From Rhodocyclaceae bacterium (GTDB lineage Bacteria; Pseudomonadota; Gammaproteobacteria; Burkholderiales; CAIKXV01), in contig JADCHX010000005.1 in the NCBI GenBank assembly GCA_020248265.1, positions 124,001-188,000 on the forward strand: DNA of 64,000 bases, written 5' to 3'. The notes beneath the pieces are model-generated. The model saw nothing but the letters and a program-made list of their open reading frames with translations, was not told where the DNA came from and made no database searches. Shown here one piece after another: positions 28,290-38,163 of the stretch. Position 1 is the first letter of the stretch, and each line of letters opens with the position of its first letter. The position numbers and the translations under genes are program-made.

Positions 28290-29465
28290 ATGTCCGCTCA
28301 CCTGATGAACACCTACAAGCGACTGCCGGTCGCGTTCGTGCGCGGAGAAGGCGCATGGCTGTGGGACGAATCGGGCAAGCGATACCTCGACGCGCTGGCC
28401 GGCATCGCGGTGAACGGCCTGGGCCATGCGCATCCGAAGCTGGTCGCGGCCATCGCCGACCAGGCGGCGAAGGTCATCCACACCTCGAACATCTACCGGG
28501 TGATCGAGCAGGAGAAGCTCGGCGAGAAGCTCGCGCAGCTCTCCGGGATGGACAATGCCTTCTTCAACTGCTCCGGTGCCGAGGCGAACGAGACGGCGAT
28601 CAAGCTGGCCCGCCTCTACGGCCACCAGCGCGGTGTCGAGCTGCCGACCATCGTCGTGATGGACCGCTCCTGGCACGGACGCACGATCGCCACGCTGTCG
28701 GCCACCGGCAATCGCAAGGCGCAGGCTGGCTTCGAGCCGCTGCTCGGCGGCTTCGCACGCGTGCCGTTCAACGACCTCGAGGCGGTGAACCGGGTCGCCG
28801 AGAACAACGCGAACATCGTCGCGGTGCTGGTCGAGCCGGTGCAGGGCGAAGGCGGCATCCAGATTCCCGAGAAGACCTACCTCTCCCATCTGCGCGAGCT
28901 GTGCGACCGCAAGCAGTGGCTGTTCATGCTCGATGAAGTGCAGAGCGGCATGGGGCGCACGGGCAAGTGGTTCGCCTACCAGCACACCGACCTGATGCCC
29001 GACGTGCTGACCCTTGCCAAGGGGCTGGCCAACGGCATGCCGATCGGCGCCTGCGTCGCCCGCGGCGCCGCGGCGAACGTGTTCAGCCCCGGCCACCATG
29101 GCACCACCTTCGGTGGTGGCGCACTGATCTGCCGTGCGGCGCTGACCACCCTGCAGATCATCGAGGAAGAAGGCCTGCTCGAGCGCGCCCGCGTGCTCGG
29201 CGATCGCATGGTGGCCGGCTTCCGCCAGGAACTCGGCGGTCTGTCGGGCATCACCGAGATCCGCGGCGCCGGGCTGATGCTCGGCATCGAACTCGACCGC
29301 CCCTGCAACGAGCTGGTCGCCCAGGCGCTCGGGGCCGGCCTGCTGATCAACGTCACCTACGACAACATCGTGCGCATGCTGCCGCCGCTGATCATCTCCG
29401 ACGACCAGGCCGATCAGATCGTGTCGATGCTGTCGCCGCTGATCCGCGGCTTCCTCGCTCGGTAG
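28290..29465 (+). CDS. argD: Acetylornithine aminotransferase
   Basis: Class III PLP aminotransferase of 391 residues for arginine biosynthesis (N-acetylornithine/N-acetylglutamate semialdehyde) and possibly succinyl-diaminopimelate. Motifs: ALAGIAVNGLGHAHPKLV, NCSGAEANETAIKLARL, FMLDEVQSGMGRTGKWFAYQ, and the PLP lysine in VLTLAKGLANGMPIGA. ATG 28290 follows a good GGAGGG site. argF begins 26 bases after the stop, and the two are surely in one operon. Confidence 0.95.
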   Translation: MSAHLMNTYKRLPVAFVRGEGAWLWDESGKRYLDALAGIAVNGLGHAHPKLVAAIADQAAKVIHTSNIYRVIEQEKLGEKLAQLSGMDNAFFNCSGAEANETAIKLARLYGHQRGVELPTIVVMDRSWHGRTIATLSATGNRKAQAGFEPLLGGFARVPFNDLEAVNRVAENNANIVAVLVEPVQGEGGIQIPEKTYLSHLRELCDRKQWLFMLDEVQSGMGRTGKWFAYQHTDLMPDVLTLAKGLANGMPIGACVARGAAANVFSPGHHGTTFGGGALICRAALTTLQIIEEEGLLERARVLGDRMVAGFRQELGGLSGITEIRGAGLMLGIELDRPCNELVAQALGAGLLINVTYDNIVRMLPPLIISDDQADQIVSMLSPLIRGFLAR

Positions 29466-29491
29466 CGGCGACCATCGGCGCAGGCAAGGAC

Positions 29492-30415
29492 ATGACTCCG
29501 CCCAGGCATTACCTGACGTTCCTCGACTTCAGCCGCGAGGAGTACGAACACCTGTTCGTCCGCGCAGCCTGGATCAAGGGCGAGTTCAAGTCCTACCGGC
29601 GCTACTGGCCGCTCGAAGACCGCACGCTGGCGATGATCTTCGAGAAGGCCAGCACGCGCACGCGCCTGTCGTTCGAGGCAGGCATGCACCAGCTGGGCGG
29701 CGCGGCGATCTACCTGAACACACGCGACACGCAGCTCGGGCGCGGCGAACCGGTCGAAGACATGGCGCAGGTGGTGTCGCGCATGGTCGACATCGTGATG
29801 ATCCGTACGTTCGGGCAGGAGATCGTCGAGCGCTTCGCCAGCGTCTCGCGCGTGCCGGTGATCAACGGCCTGACCAACGAATACCATCCCTGCCAGATCC
29901 TCGGCGACATCTTCACCTTCATCGAGCATCGCGGCCCGATCCAGGGCAAGACGGTTGCCTGGATCGGCGATTCGAACAACGTCTGCAACACCTGGCTGCA
30001 GGCGGCCACCGTGCTCGACTTCAACGTGCACGTGTCCACGCCGCCCGGCTACGAGGTCGAGCCCGAGCGCGCCGGCATCTACGACACCACCCACTTCGAG
30101 CAGTTCGCCGATCCGATGGACGCCGCCCGCGGTGCCGACCTGATCACCACCGACGTGTGGACCAGCATGGGCTTCGAAGCCGAGAATGCCCAGCGGATGA
30201 AAGCCTTCGAGGACTGGTGCGTCGACGCCGAGATGATGCGCGCAGCCAAGCCGGAAGCACTGTTCATGCACTGCCTGCCCGCGCACCGCGGCGAGGAAGT
30301 CACCGCCGAAGTGATCGACGGCCCGCAGAGCGTCGTCTGGGATGAAGCCGAGAACCGCATGCACGTGCAGAAGGCCCTGCTGGAGTTCCTGCTGCTGGGC
30401 CGCGTCACGCCGTGA
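29492..30415 (+). CDS. argF: Ornithine carbamoyltransferase
   Basis: Cytosolic enzyme of 307 residues that forms citrulline from ornithine and carbamoyl phosphate. The carbamoyl-phosphate motif is in FEKASTRTRLSFEAGM, the HPCQ motif in NEYHPCQILGD, and the ornithine/catalytic HCLPAH motif in LFMHCLPAHRGEEV. ATG 29492 has GCAAGGA upstream and yields the normal family N-terminus. The stop overlaps the beginning of a repeat-containing spacer before the Bug gene that separates it from argG. Confidence 0.97.
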   Translation: MTPPRHYLTFLDFSREEYEHLFVRAAWIKGEFKSYRRYWPLEDRTLAMIFEKASTRTRLSFEAGMHQLGGAAIYLNTRDTQLGRGEPVEDMAQVVSRMVDIVMIRTFGQEIVERFASVSRVPVINGLTNEYHPCQILGDIFTFIEHRGPIQGKTVAWIGDSNNVCNTWLQAATVLDFNVHVSTPPGYEVEPERAGIYDTTHFEQFADPMDAARGADLITTDVWTSMGFEAENAQRMKAFEDWCVDAEMMRAAKPEALFMHCLPAHRGEEVTAEVIDGPQSVVWDEAENRMHVQKALLEFLLLGRVTP

Positions 30416-30422
30416 ACACTGA

Positions 30423-30441
30423 AATGGGGTCAGACCCCATT
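30423..30441. repeat. GGGGTCAGACCCC palindromic repeat, locus 1
   Basis: A 19-base palindrome, AATGGGGTC-A-GACCCCATT, starting 7 bases after the argF stop. The same 13-base core recurs at 48278-48316 and 53106-53139, always at gene ends. The family looks REP-like; no associated transposase is in the window. Confidence 0.8.
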
Positions 30442-30447
30442 ATGGTC

Positions 30448-30470
30448 AAAACCGGGGCAGACCCGGTTTT
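30448..30470 (+). terminator. Terminator-like hairpin after argF
   Basis: Stem AAAACCGGG / CCCGGTTTT with a 5-base loop, ending in TTTT on the plus strand. It lies right after the palindrome at 30423-30441 and shares the GGGGCAGACCC flavour of the repeat. It could end argDF transcription. Confidence 0.5.
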
Positions 30471-30498
30471 CCACGCCGTCTCCGCCCTTGCCGCCGGG

Positions 30499-31482
30499 AT
30501 GCGCCACCGCGCCCTGAACGCCGTGCCTGCCACGGCGGCATTGCTGCTCCTGGCCGGCCTGGCGGGCTCGGCAGGCGCGCAGGACTGGCCTTCCCGCCCG
30601 CTGCGATTCCTCGTCGCGGCCGGCCCGGGCAGTTCACTCGACGTCGTCGCCCGCGTCATCGGCGAGCGCCTGCGCGACAGCATTGCCCAGCCGATCGTGA
30701 TCGACAACCGACCCGCCGGCGGCGGCACGGTAGCCACCGCGGCAGGCGCGCAGTCAGCACCCGACGGCCACACGCTGCTGATCAGCTTCAACGGTCCACT
30801 GGCGCTCGCTCCCTTCCTCTACGCGAAGCTGCCGTACGACCCTGCGCGCGACCTGGTACCGGTGATCGTGACCAGCACCTCGCCAAACCTGCTCGCAGTC
30901 AGTGCCGACCTGCCGGTGCGCACCGTTGCCGACTGGGTCGCCCACGCCAGGGCTGGCGCCGGTCGCCTGACCTACGCCTCGGTCGGCAACGCCAGTTCGT
31001 CGCACCTGACGATGGAGCTGTTCCGGTCGGTGGCCGGCTTCGACGCGGTGCACAGCCCGTACAACGGCGCCCCGCCAGCTGCGGCTTCGGTCGCGCGCAA
31101 CGAAACGCAGGCCGTCTTCTCGGCCCCGACCGCACTGGCACCCCACCTGCAGTCGGGCCGCGTACGCGCGATCGCCGTGACCAGCGCCGCGCGCTATCCG
31201 CTGTTCCCCGACCTGCCCACGCTCGCCGAATCCGGCTATCCAGGCTTCGAAGCGATGCTCTGGAACGGCATACTCGTTGCCTCCGGCACGCCGGGGCCGC
31301 TGATCGGTCGACTGAACGGCGCAATCAATGCGATCCTCGCGCACCCGGACGCGCGCAGCCGCATCGTCGGCGCCGGGCTGGACCCCGCCGGCGGCCGCCC
31401 GGACGCATTCGCCGCACTGATCCGTTCCGAGGCAGCACGCTGGGCACCGTTGATCCGCAAGCTGTCGATACGGCTCGATTGA
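30499..31482 (+). CDS. Bug/TctC-family periplasmic substrate-binding protein 1
   Basis: Predicted 327-residue exported binding protein. ATG 30499 gives a clean signal peptide (LLLLAGLAGSAGAQ) and avoids translating the palindromic spacer that a longer frame from 30412 would include. Bug landmarks: WPSRPLRFLVAAGPGSSLDVVAR, DNRPAGGGTVA, SAPDGHTLL, LPYDPARDLVPV and FPDLPTLAESGYPGFEA. The usual VPYKG loop reads SPYNG. It lies between argF and argG, an odd place for an uptake protein, and no TctA/TctB partner is adjacent. Ligand unknown; typical Bug ligands are carboxylates. Confidence 0.88.
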   Translation: MRHRALNAVPATAALLLLAGLAGSAGAQDWPSRPLRFLVAAGPGSSLDVVARVIGERLRDSIAQPIVIDNRPAGGGTVATAAGAQSAPDGHTLLISFNGPLALAPFLYAKLPYDPARDLVPVIVTSTSPNLLAVSADLPVRTVADWVAHARAGAGRLTYASVGNASSSHLTMELFRSVAGFDAVHSPYNGAPPAAASVARNETQAVFSAPTALAPHLQSGRVRAIAVTSAARYPLFPDLPTLAESGYPGFEAMLWNGILVASGTPGPLIGRLNGAINAILAHPDARSRIVGAGLDPAGGRPDAFAALIRSEAARWAPLIRKLSIRLD

Positions 31483-31554
31483 GCGGCGGTCCGCCGACTG
31501 CCTTTTTCCACCTCCCTGCCCTTCCCTTCACCCACACGCCCGACATCCGAATCC

Positions 31555-32802
<1,248 letters not shown>

Positions 32803-32887
32803 AAGCGTACGGAGCACGCGCGGAAGGGTTGCCCCCGGACTGGCGGCGACTCTTCCCGGCCGGCGCGCAGCGCGCTATCGTTTCACC

Positions 32888-33238
32888 ATGTCTCCGCGCT
32901 GCCCGCCGATCATCACCTGCAACGACATCGAAGCGTCGGGCTCCGGGTCGGGCAGCGACTTGGTCGAGGTCGGCGTCGTCATGAACGACGGGCTCAAATA
33001 CTGCTCGCTGTTCCAGCGGCGGCAGGACTGGACTCACTGGAGCACGAGCACCGAGAAGGTGCATGGCATCTCACGCGAGATCCCGCTCGCCAATGGCCAC
33101 CCAGCGTTCAAGGTAGCCAACCGGTTGAACAAGATGCTACATGGACGCAGCGCCGATAGCGATGGCTGGGTGGTCGCCCGTCGCTGTCTCGACTGGCTCT
33201 ACGCCGCCGCATCGATGCGCTGCGAGTTCACCCTGAGT
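32888..33238 (+). pseudogene. Truncated DEDD-type 3'-5' exonuclease-like remnant
   Basis: From ATG 32888 the first 117 codons read like a small exonuclease-superfamily protein: IITCNDIEASGSGSGSDLVEVGVV, YCSLFQ, WTHWSTSTEKVHGISREIP and SDGWVVARRCLDWLYAAASM. The first acidic motif (DIE) is kept, but the protein stops resembling the family after CEFTLS, before the expected C-terminal H/D motif, and continues in frame into a lipoprotein-like sequence. I read this as a gene cut by a recombination junction near 33235. A true two-domain fusion is less likely because the second part looks like an export signal. Confidence 0.55.
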
Positions 33239-33736
33239 GTGACAACGCACGCAAAAGTCACGGTTGGCGTTTTGCTGGCCTTCTTGTCTGGCGGCTGCGC
33301 CTCAACACTTAGCGAAGAAAGCAGGAATCGACTTGATGATCTAGTCCTCTACGGTTGGGTAAATCGCGTGAGTCTGGAGAACGTGCGTCCGTCATTGAAA
33401 AGCACAATCGGCAAGAAGCTTTGCAGTCGTGGAGCTTACGATTGGTGCATCAATCCTGATCAGTACACTTATGTCAGTGTGATGTTTATGAACACGTATT
33501 GGGGTGGCCTAAAAGGTGCTGGCGTGTACGCACCTGCTAGTCAAGGTATTCAGAAAAATGACATCCTCGTACTGCGCTATAGAGCATCGCATTTCTCAGA
33601 GATCGTGAGCGTCGCTTCGAAAGGCGAGCGCGAAGGGTGCCGCTGGGTTGGAGGTGGCTTCGCACGTACGACAACGGCCGCTGGCGTAATCTGCGAAGAC
33701 TACGATTGGCGAAAATTTGCACCACTATTCAACTGA
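33239..33736 (+). CDS. Putative lipoprotein, unknown function
   Basis: Using GTG 33239, the product is 165 residues. It opens with a signal-like stretch TTHAKVTVGVLLAFLSGGCA, where SGGC is an imperfect lipobox. I do not recognise the mature part; it has NTYWGGLKGAGVYAP and DILVLRYR blocks, several Cys and aromatic residues, and looks like a compact globular domain. Base composition drops sharply relative to neighbours, and codons such as CTT, TTG, AGA and ATA appear, pointing to recent transfer. It is in frame with the exonuclease remnant upstream, so translation could be a fusion. It converges on the exported protein gene with only 4 bases between them. Confidence 0.5.
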   Translation: MTTHAKVTVGVLLAFLSGGCASTLSEESRNRLDDLVLYGWVNRVSLENVRPSLKSTIGKKLCSRGAYDWCINPDQYTYVSVMFMNTYWGGLKGAGVYAPASQGIQKNDILVLRYRASHFSEIVSVASKGEREGCRWVGGGFARTTTAAGVICEDYDWRKFAPLFN

Positions 33737-33740
33737 CGGG

Positions 33741-35216
33741 CTAATGCATCCGCGCAGCACACGCTCGGAGATCAGATCCACGAAGTCCCTTCGCAGCGCA
33801 TTGAGCGTACCGTTGTCGTATCTCAACGACGTTATTCTGGAAAGAGGTTGCGTCTGGCCGAGGTATTCGCCCCACGTTGACAGTTGAGCGCGAGCAATCA
33901 TCGGTAGTACGAGTTCTCGCGCAGTCTCCTTCAAACAGTAGACGAACACCCGCTAACCCAGCAGCTATGTCTTGATGCACATGACGAGTGGAAGTAACGT
34001 CGGCCAACCCTGCGGCATGTCGGTCGCTCGGACGCGGTCTTTCGAGGAATCCCGAGCCTGTGGCACCGAGAAAAGACTCTTGTGCGGATGTGATCGGACC
34101 ACCGCCGCCAGCCACTGTTGAACTCACTGCATAGGAGCCGCCTGCAAATGCGCTTGCCCAACCTGGGGAAAGGAAACTCGTCCCGACTTGACCTGCCAAG
34201 CTGCTAGCGCTCGCATAGGCCGTCACCGCACTCGCCGCCACCCAAACAAACGCCGCCGTCACCAGCGCAAACGCCAGCACCGTAAACCCCGACCGCGAAT
34301 CGGTCCATGAGTAGAGCAGATCCTCCGGGCTGGGCATGTTGCCCCCCTCCCACTGGGATACCGATACGCCGCTCTGCGCGAGCTGCTCGACTGTCGGGCA
34401 TGACGTCGAGCCCGGCAGGGTGCAGATCGCGGCCTGTACGCCGTAGGGCTGCTGGTCGACCGGCAGTGCGACGAACCAGCGCGGACGTACCCAGGCCTGT
34501 GTCGTCGTATCGACCCGCTGTCGCAGCAGGTTGCCTGATCGGGTGACCACCTGCGTCCATCGCGTATCCGTCATCGCGATGAACCCGGCGGGGGCGTTGT
34601 ACAGGCGCATGGCGTGGCCGACAGCCACCTGGGCGGCACTCCAGCCGATGTTGTGGAAGACCGGGTCCGTCTCGTCCGTCGGCCTGAATACGGCGAACGG
34701 ATTGCGCCCGGCGCGGATCGGGTCGGCTGCCTCGGCGGGCGACAGGTAGTGCCGCTGCGCCGCCCAGCGCTCGCCGTGATGCGGGGTGAAGTCGCCGAGA
34801 TAGCTGCGGATCCGTCCGTCGGCCTGCCGTTCGGCCTTGACGACCCGGATGCGCAGTTGCGCGTTCTCGGGGGAGTAGGTCGCGAACACCATCGCGGCAT
34901 GGCCGGGAAAGGCCATCACCAGCTTCGACACGACGTCGGATCCGAGTCCCAGTTGGCCGACTTCTTCGCGGGCCGCGGTGATCCACCGTTCGCCCTGCAG
35001 CATGCGCAGATCGAAACCGCCACCCCCTCGCCCGGCGATTTCGCCGAGCAGCGACCAGTTGTCGAGCGGGTAGCGAACCGTCACGGTGGAGGATACTGGC
35101 GCACTCGTCCAGCGCGGATTGAACTGGCCGCCAGCCGCGCGGGCCTCTCCCACCGGATGCACGACCGGCAGGACGGCCAGAAGGACAACCAGCAGCCGGG
35201 CAATCAAGCGATCCAC
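33741..35216 (-). CDS. Exported/membrane protein of unknown function with atypical C-terminus
   Basis: GTG 35216 gives a 491-residue protein with a signal peptide (LLVVLLAVLPVVHPVGEARA). The ectodomain (about residues 30-340) has no family I recognise. A single transmembrane-like helix follows (VLAFALVTAAFVWVAASAVT), then a Gly/Ser-rich linker and a tail of about 110 residues ending in CAAKGLRGSDLRACAARMH. The part encoding the tail (33741 to about 34200) is lower in GC than the rest, like the adjacent lipoprotein gene, so the 3' end seems to have been exchanged. The start could be further upstream (ATG 35366), but that extension is Arg/Pro-rich and signal-less. Confidence 0.6.
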   Translation of the reverse strand: MDRLIARLLVVLLAVLPVVHPVGEARAAGGQFNPRWTSAPVSSTVTVRYPLDNWSLLGEIAGRGGGGFDLRMLQGERWITAAREEVGQLGLGSDVVSKLVMAFPGHAAMVFATYSPENAQLRIRVVKAERQADGRIRSYLGDFTPHHGERWAAQRHYLSPAEAADPIRAGRNPFAVFRPTDETDPVFHNIGWSAAQVAVGHAMRLYNAPAGFIAMTDTRWTQVVTRSGNLLRQRVDTTTQAWVRPRWFVALPVDQQPYGVQAAICTLPGSTSCPTVEQLAQSGVSVSQWEGGNMPSPEDLLYSWTDSRSGFTVLAFALVTAAFVWVAASAVTAYASASSLAGQVGTSFLSPGWASAFAGGSYAVSSTVAGGGGPITSAQESFLGATGSGFLERPRPSDRHAAGLADVTSTRHVHQDIAAGLAGVRLLFEGDCARTRTTDDCSRSTVNVGRIPRPDATSFQNNVVEIRQRYAQCAAKGLRGSDLRACAARMH

Positions 35217-35620
35217 GCGTGTCACGCGTATCCGTCCGGCAACACCGCCACCGTGAATCTCGCCACAAGGGGCCGGGCCACCGACCCACCCCCGGCGGTT
35301 CGACCCCTGCAGGGTCGGCTGGTGTGTCGGCGCAGGTCGGGCAGCGCGCGGCGGGCTCCGGTGCATGGCGCCTCCTCATGGAAGGACTGGATTGCACGCC
35401 ATCGAAGCCCGGATGACCATGCCGGAAACGCGGCCCTGCAGCGGGATACCAGGGGGCTGCTCCCGCGACGAGCCAGTGCTTTACGCCCCTCTGGCAGCTT
35501 GATACATTGAGGGTACGCAGTGGCCTGACAGTTGCCGCTGCATCGCACCGGCATCCGGCGGGCGCCCTGTCCCCGGCATCGATCGGGCGATCCTCACGAT
35601 ACGAGGGGGAGGGGGAGGAG
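35217..35620. other. 404-base divergent intergenic region
   Basis: Lies between the exported-protein gene (minus) and the GMC dehydrogenase operon (plus). No gene is supported. It holds a candidate plus-strand promoter at 35480-35508 and a very purine-rich ribosome site region (GGGGGAGGGGGAGGAG) directly before the dehydrogenase small subunit. Confidence 0.6.
35480..35508 (+). promoter_or_regulatory. Candidate promoter of GMC dehydrogenase operon
   Basis: TTTACG (35480-35485), 17 bases, TACATT (35503-35508). Four of six bases match at each box; about 112 bases upstream of the first ATG. Confidence 0.35.
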
Positions 35621-36337
35621 ATGGATCGAGACTCGGAAGGACGACGCGCGTTCCTGAAGGGCGCAGTCGCGGGTAGCGCCGCCGCCGTGACCAGCGCGCT
35701 GCCGGGCACCGCATCGGCGCAGGCGGCCGGCAACAAGGCCGCGGCCAGTGCGCCCGCCACGGCTGGCTACGTGTTCCTGACGCCCGACGAAGGCGCGTTC
35801 ATCGAGGCGGTCGTCGACCACATGGTTCCAGCCGATGCGTTCACGCCGAAGGGCACCGACCTCGGGCTGCACACCTACATCGACCGGGCGCTGGCCAGCG
35901 GCTGGGGCAAGGGCGAGCGACTGTACCGGCAGGGGCCGTGGAAGCAGGGCACCGGCAACCAGGGCTACCAGCTGCCGCTGTCACCCTCCGAACTCTATCG
36001 TGCAGCGATTCCGGCGGCCAATGCCGCCTGCGTGAAGGCGTACGGCAAGACCTTCGACAAGGTCACGGCCGAGCAGCGCGAGGCCTTCCTGGTCGCCATG
36101 CAGCAGGGCAAGGTCACGCTCGAGAACGGTCCGCCGGTGCGTACCTTCTTCGGCATGCTCTACCAGAACGTGATGGAGGGCATGTTCGCCGACCCGATCT
36201 ACGGCGGCAACCGCGACAAGGCCGGCTGGAAGCTGGTGAACTTCCCCGGGGTCATCGCGACCAACCAGCAGAACATCGACAAGTTCCGCGACCGCAGGAT
36301 GCCGACCAACCCGCTCGGCATCGCCGACATCAGCTGA
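35621..36337 (+). CDS. Gluconate 2-dehydrogenase subunit 3-like protein (Tat-exported small subunit)
   Basis: Predicted 238-residue small subunit of a membrane-bound GMC dehydrogenase. The N-terminus has a twin-arginine signal, EGRRAFLKGAVAGSAAAVTS, ending near TASAQA. The mature part (FLTPDEGAFIEAVVDHMVPAD, TFFGMLYQNVMEGMFADPIYGG, GWKLVNFPG) matches the gluconate_2-dh3 family, which escorts the flavoprotein through the Tat system. ATG 35621 follows a very strong GGGGGAGGAG site. It is 15 bases upstream of the flavoprotein gene and forms one operon with it and a cytochrome c. Confidence 0.88.
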   Translation: MDRDSEGRRAFLKGAVAGSAAAVTSALPGTASAQAAGNKAAASAPATAGYVFLTPDEGAFIEAVVDHMVPADAFTPKGTDLGLHTYIDRALASGWGKGERLYRQGPWKQGTGNQGYQLPLSPSELYRAAIPAANAACVKAYGKTFDKVTAEQREAFLVAMQQGKVTLENGPPVRTFFGMLYQNVMEGMFADPIYGGNRDKAGWKLVNFPGVIATNQQNIDKFRDRRMPTNPLGIADIS

Positions 36338-36352
36338 CTGGAGACCGACGAC

Positions 36353-38134
36353 ATGGCAGCCAGGAAACTGAAGGAAGTCGACGCGGTCATCATCGGCCTC
36401 GGCTGGACGGGCGGCATCCTCGCGAAGGAACTCTCCGAGGCGGGGTTGAAGGTGGTCGCGCTCGAGCGCGGCAGGATGACCACCACCGATGCGGACTTCC
36501 AGTTGCAGCAGGTACGCGACGAACTGCGCTACGTGCAGCGCCAGGAAATGATGCAGGACGCCTCGCGCGACACGGTCACCATGCGCAACACCCCGAAGCA
36601 GGATGCGCTGCCGGTGCGCCGGCTCGGTTCCTTCCTGCCCGGTGAGGCGGTCGGCGGCTCCGGACTGCACTGGAGCGGCGGCACCTGGCGCTGGTCCGAC
36701 AACGAGTTCAAGGTGCGCAGCCTGTACGAGCAGCGCTATGGCGCGAAGTTCATCTCCGCCGAGATGTCCGACCTGCGCGACTGGGGCATCTCCTACGCCG
36801 AGCTGGAGCGCTACTACGACAAGTTCGAGTACATGGCAGCGGTGTCCGGCAAGGCCGGCAACCTGAACGGCCGGATACAGCCTGGCGGCAATCCGTTCGA
36901 AAGCCCGCGCGCGCGCGAGTACCCGCTGCCGCCGCTGAAGAACGTGCTGTCCTCGCAGCTGTTCGCGGAAGCGGCGACGAAGGCGGGCTACCACCCCTTC
37001 CCGCGCCCCGCTGCCAATGCCTCGCGCGCGTACACCAACCCGGACGGCGCGAGCTTCGGCGGCTGCCAGTACTGCGGCTTCTGCCAGCGCTTCGGCTGCG
37101 AGGCCAATGCGAAGGCGAGCCCGCACATCACCGTGGTGCCCGCCGCGCTGAAGAGCCAGAACTTCGAGTTGCGCACCAATGCATGGGTCACGCAGATCCT
37201 GAAGGATCCGTCTGCGAAGCGCGTGACCGGCGTGCTCTACACCAACCTGCTCACCGGCGAAGAGCTCGAGCAACCGGCGTCGATGGTGATGCTGTGCACG
37301 TTCACGATGAACAACACGCACATGATGCTGCTGTCGGGCATCGGCCAGCCCTACGACCCGGCCACGCAGACTGGCGTGATCGGCCGCAACTACTGCTACG
37401 AGACGCGCACCGGCGCCAACCTGTTCTTCGAAGGCCGTACGTTCAACCGGTTCATCTCGGCCGGCGGCACCAACTGGGTGATCGACGACTTCAACGCGAA
37501 CTGGAATTTCGACCGCGCGCCGCATGGCTTCGTCGGCGGCTACATCGTGTCGGCCGGCCACAACACGAACCTGCCGATCGGCAACCGCCCGGTGCCGGGC
37601 GGAACGCCGGCCTGGGGCACCGCGTGGAAGCAGGCGCTGGCGAAGTGGAGCGATGCGTCGATGAGCATCACCTCCAGCGGCGGATCGATGCCGCACCGCT
37701 ACAACTACCTCGACCTCGACCCGACCTACAAGAACGCGTTCAACCAGCCGCTGCTGCGCATGACCTTCGACTTCAAGGAGAACGAGCACCGGATGAACGC
37801 GCATGCGGCCCAGGTGGTGAACGAACTCGCCAAGTCGCTGAACGCGACGCGGATGGGTTCGGCCAACGGCAAGCCGCAGTCGTGGACCGTCGTGCCCTAC
37901 CTGTCGACCCACAATGGCGGCGGCACGCCGATGGGCACCGACCCGAAGACCAGCGCGGTGAACCCGTTCCTGCAGAGCTGGGACGCGCACAACCTGTTCG
38001 TGATGGGCGCAAACGTGTTCCCGCACAACGGGGCCTATCAGCCGACCGGGCTGGTCGGCGCGCTGGCCTACCGCACGGCGGACATCATCAAGTCACGCTA
38101 CCTGAAGAACCCTGGCCCGCTGGTGTCTGCATGA
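36353..38134 (+). CDS. GMC-family FAD dehydrogenase, large subunit
   Basis: FAD-dependent oxidoreductase of 593 residues, probably periplasmic and oxidising a sugar, sugar acid or alcohol with electrons passed to cytochrome c and quinone. The Rossmann FAD motif is IIGLGWTGGILAKELSEAG. GEAVGGSGLHWSGGTWRW and CQYCGFCQRFGCEANAKASP are typical of the gluconate/2-ketogluconate dehydrogenase flavoproteins, the latter with four Cys that may bind a cluster. The GMC C-terminal domain ends HNGAYQPTGLVGALAYRTAD. It has no own signal peptide, consistent with hitch-hiker export by the Tat subunit upstream. The stop overlaps a possible ATG of the cytochrome gene. Confidence 0.9.
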   Translation: MAARKLKEVDAVIIGLGWTGGILAKELSEAGLKVVALERGRMTTTDADFQLQQVRDELRYVQRQEMMQDASRDTVTMRNTPKQDALPVRRLGSFLPGEAVGGSGLHWSGGTWRWSDNEFKVRSLYEQRYGAKFISAEMSDLRDWGISYAELERYYDKFEYMAAVSGKAGNLNGRIQPGGNPFESPRAREYPLPPLKNVLSSQLFAEAATKAGYHPFPRPAANASRAYTNPDGASFGGCQYCGFCQRFGCEANAKASPHITVVPAALKSQNFELRTNAWVTQILKDPSAKRVTGVLYTNLLTGEELEQPASMVMLCTFTMNNTHMMLLSGIGQPYDPATQTGVIGRNYCYETRTGANLFFEGRTFNRFISAGGTNWVIDDFNANWNFDRAPHGFVGGYIVSAGHNTNLPIGNRPVPGGTPAWGTAWKQALAKWSDASMSITSSGGSMPHRYNYLDLDPTYKNAFNQPLLRMTFDFKENEHRMNAHAAQVVNELAKSLNATRMGSANGKPQSWTVVPYLSTHNGGGTPMGTDPKTSAVNPFLQSWDAHNLFVMGANVFPHNGAYQPTGLVGALAYRTADIIKSRYLKNPGPLVSA

Positions 38135-38163
38135 GCACCCGCCAGCGCACGAGGAGCAAATCG

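Noticed and set aside
30412-30498. Start of the Bug 1 gene at 30412 with an N-terminus MNTEMGSDPIM
   Set aside because: Those codons are the palindromic repeat and hairpin translated by chance; ATG 30499 gives a standard signal peptide.
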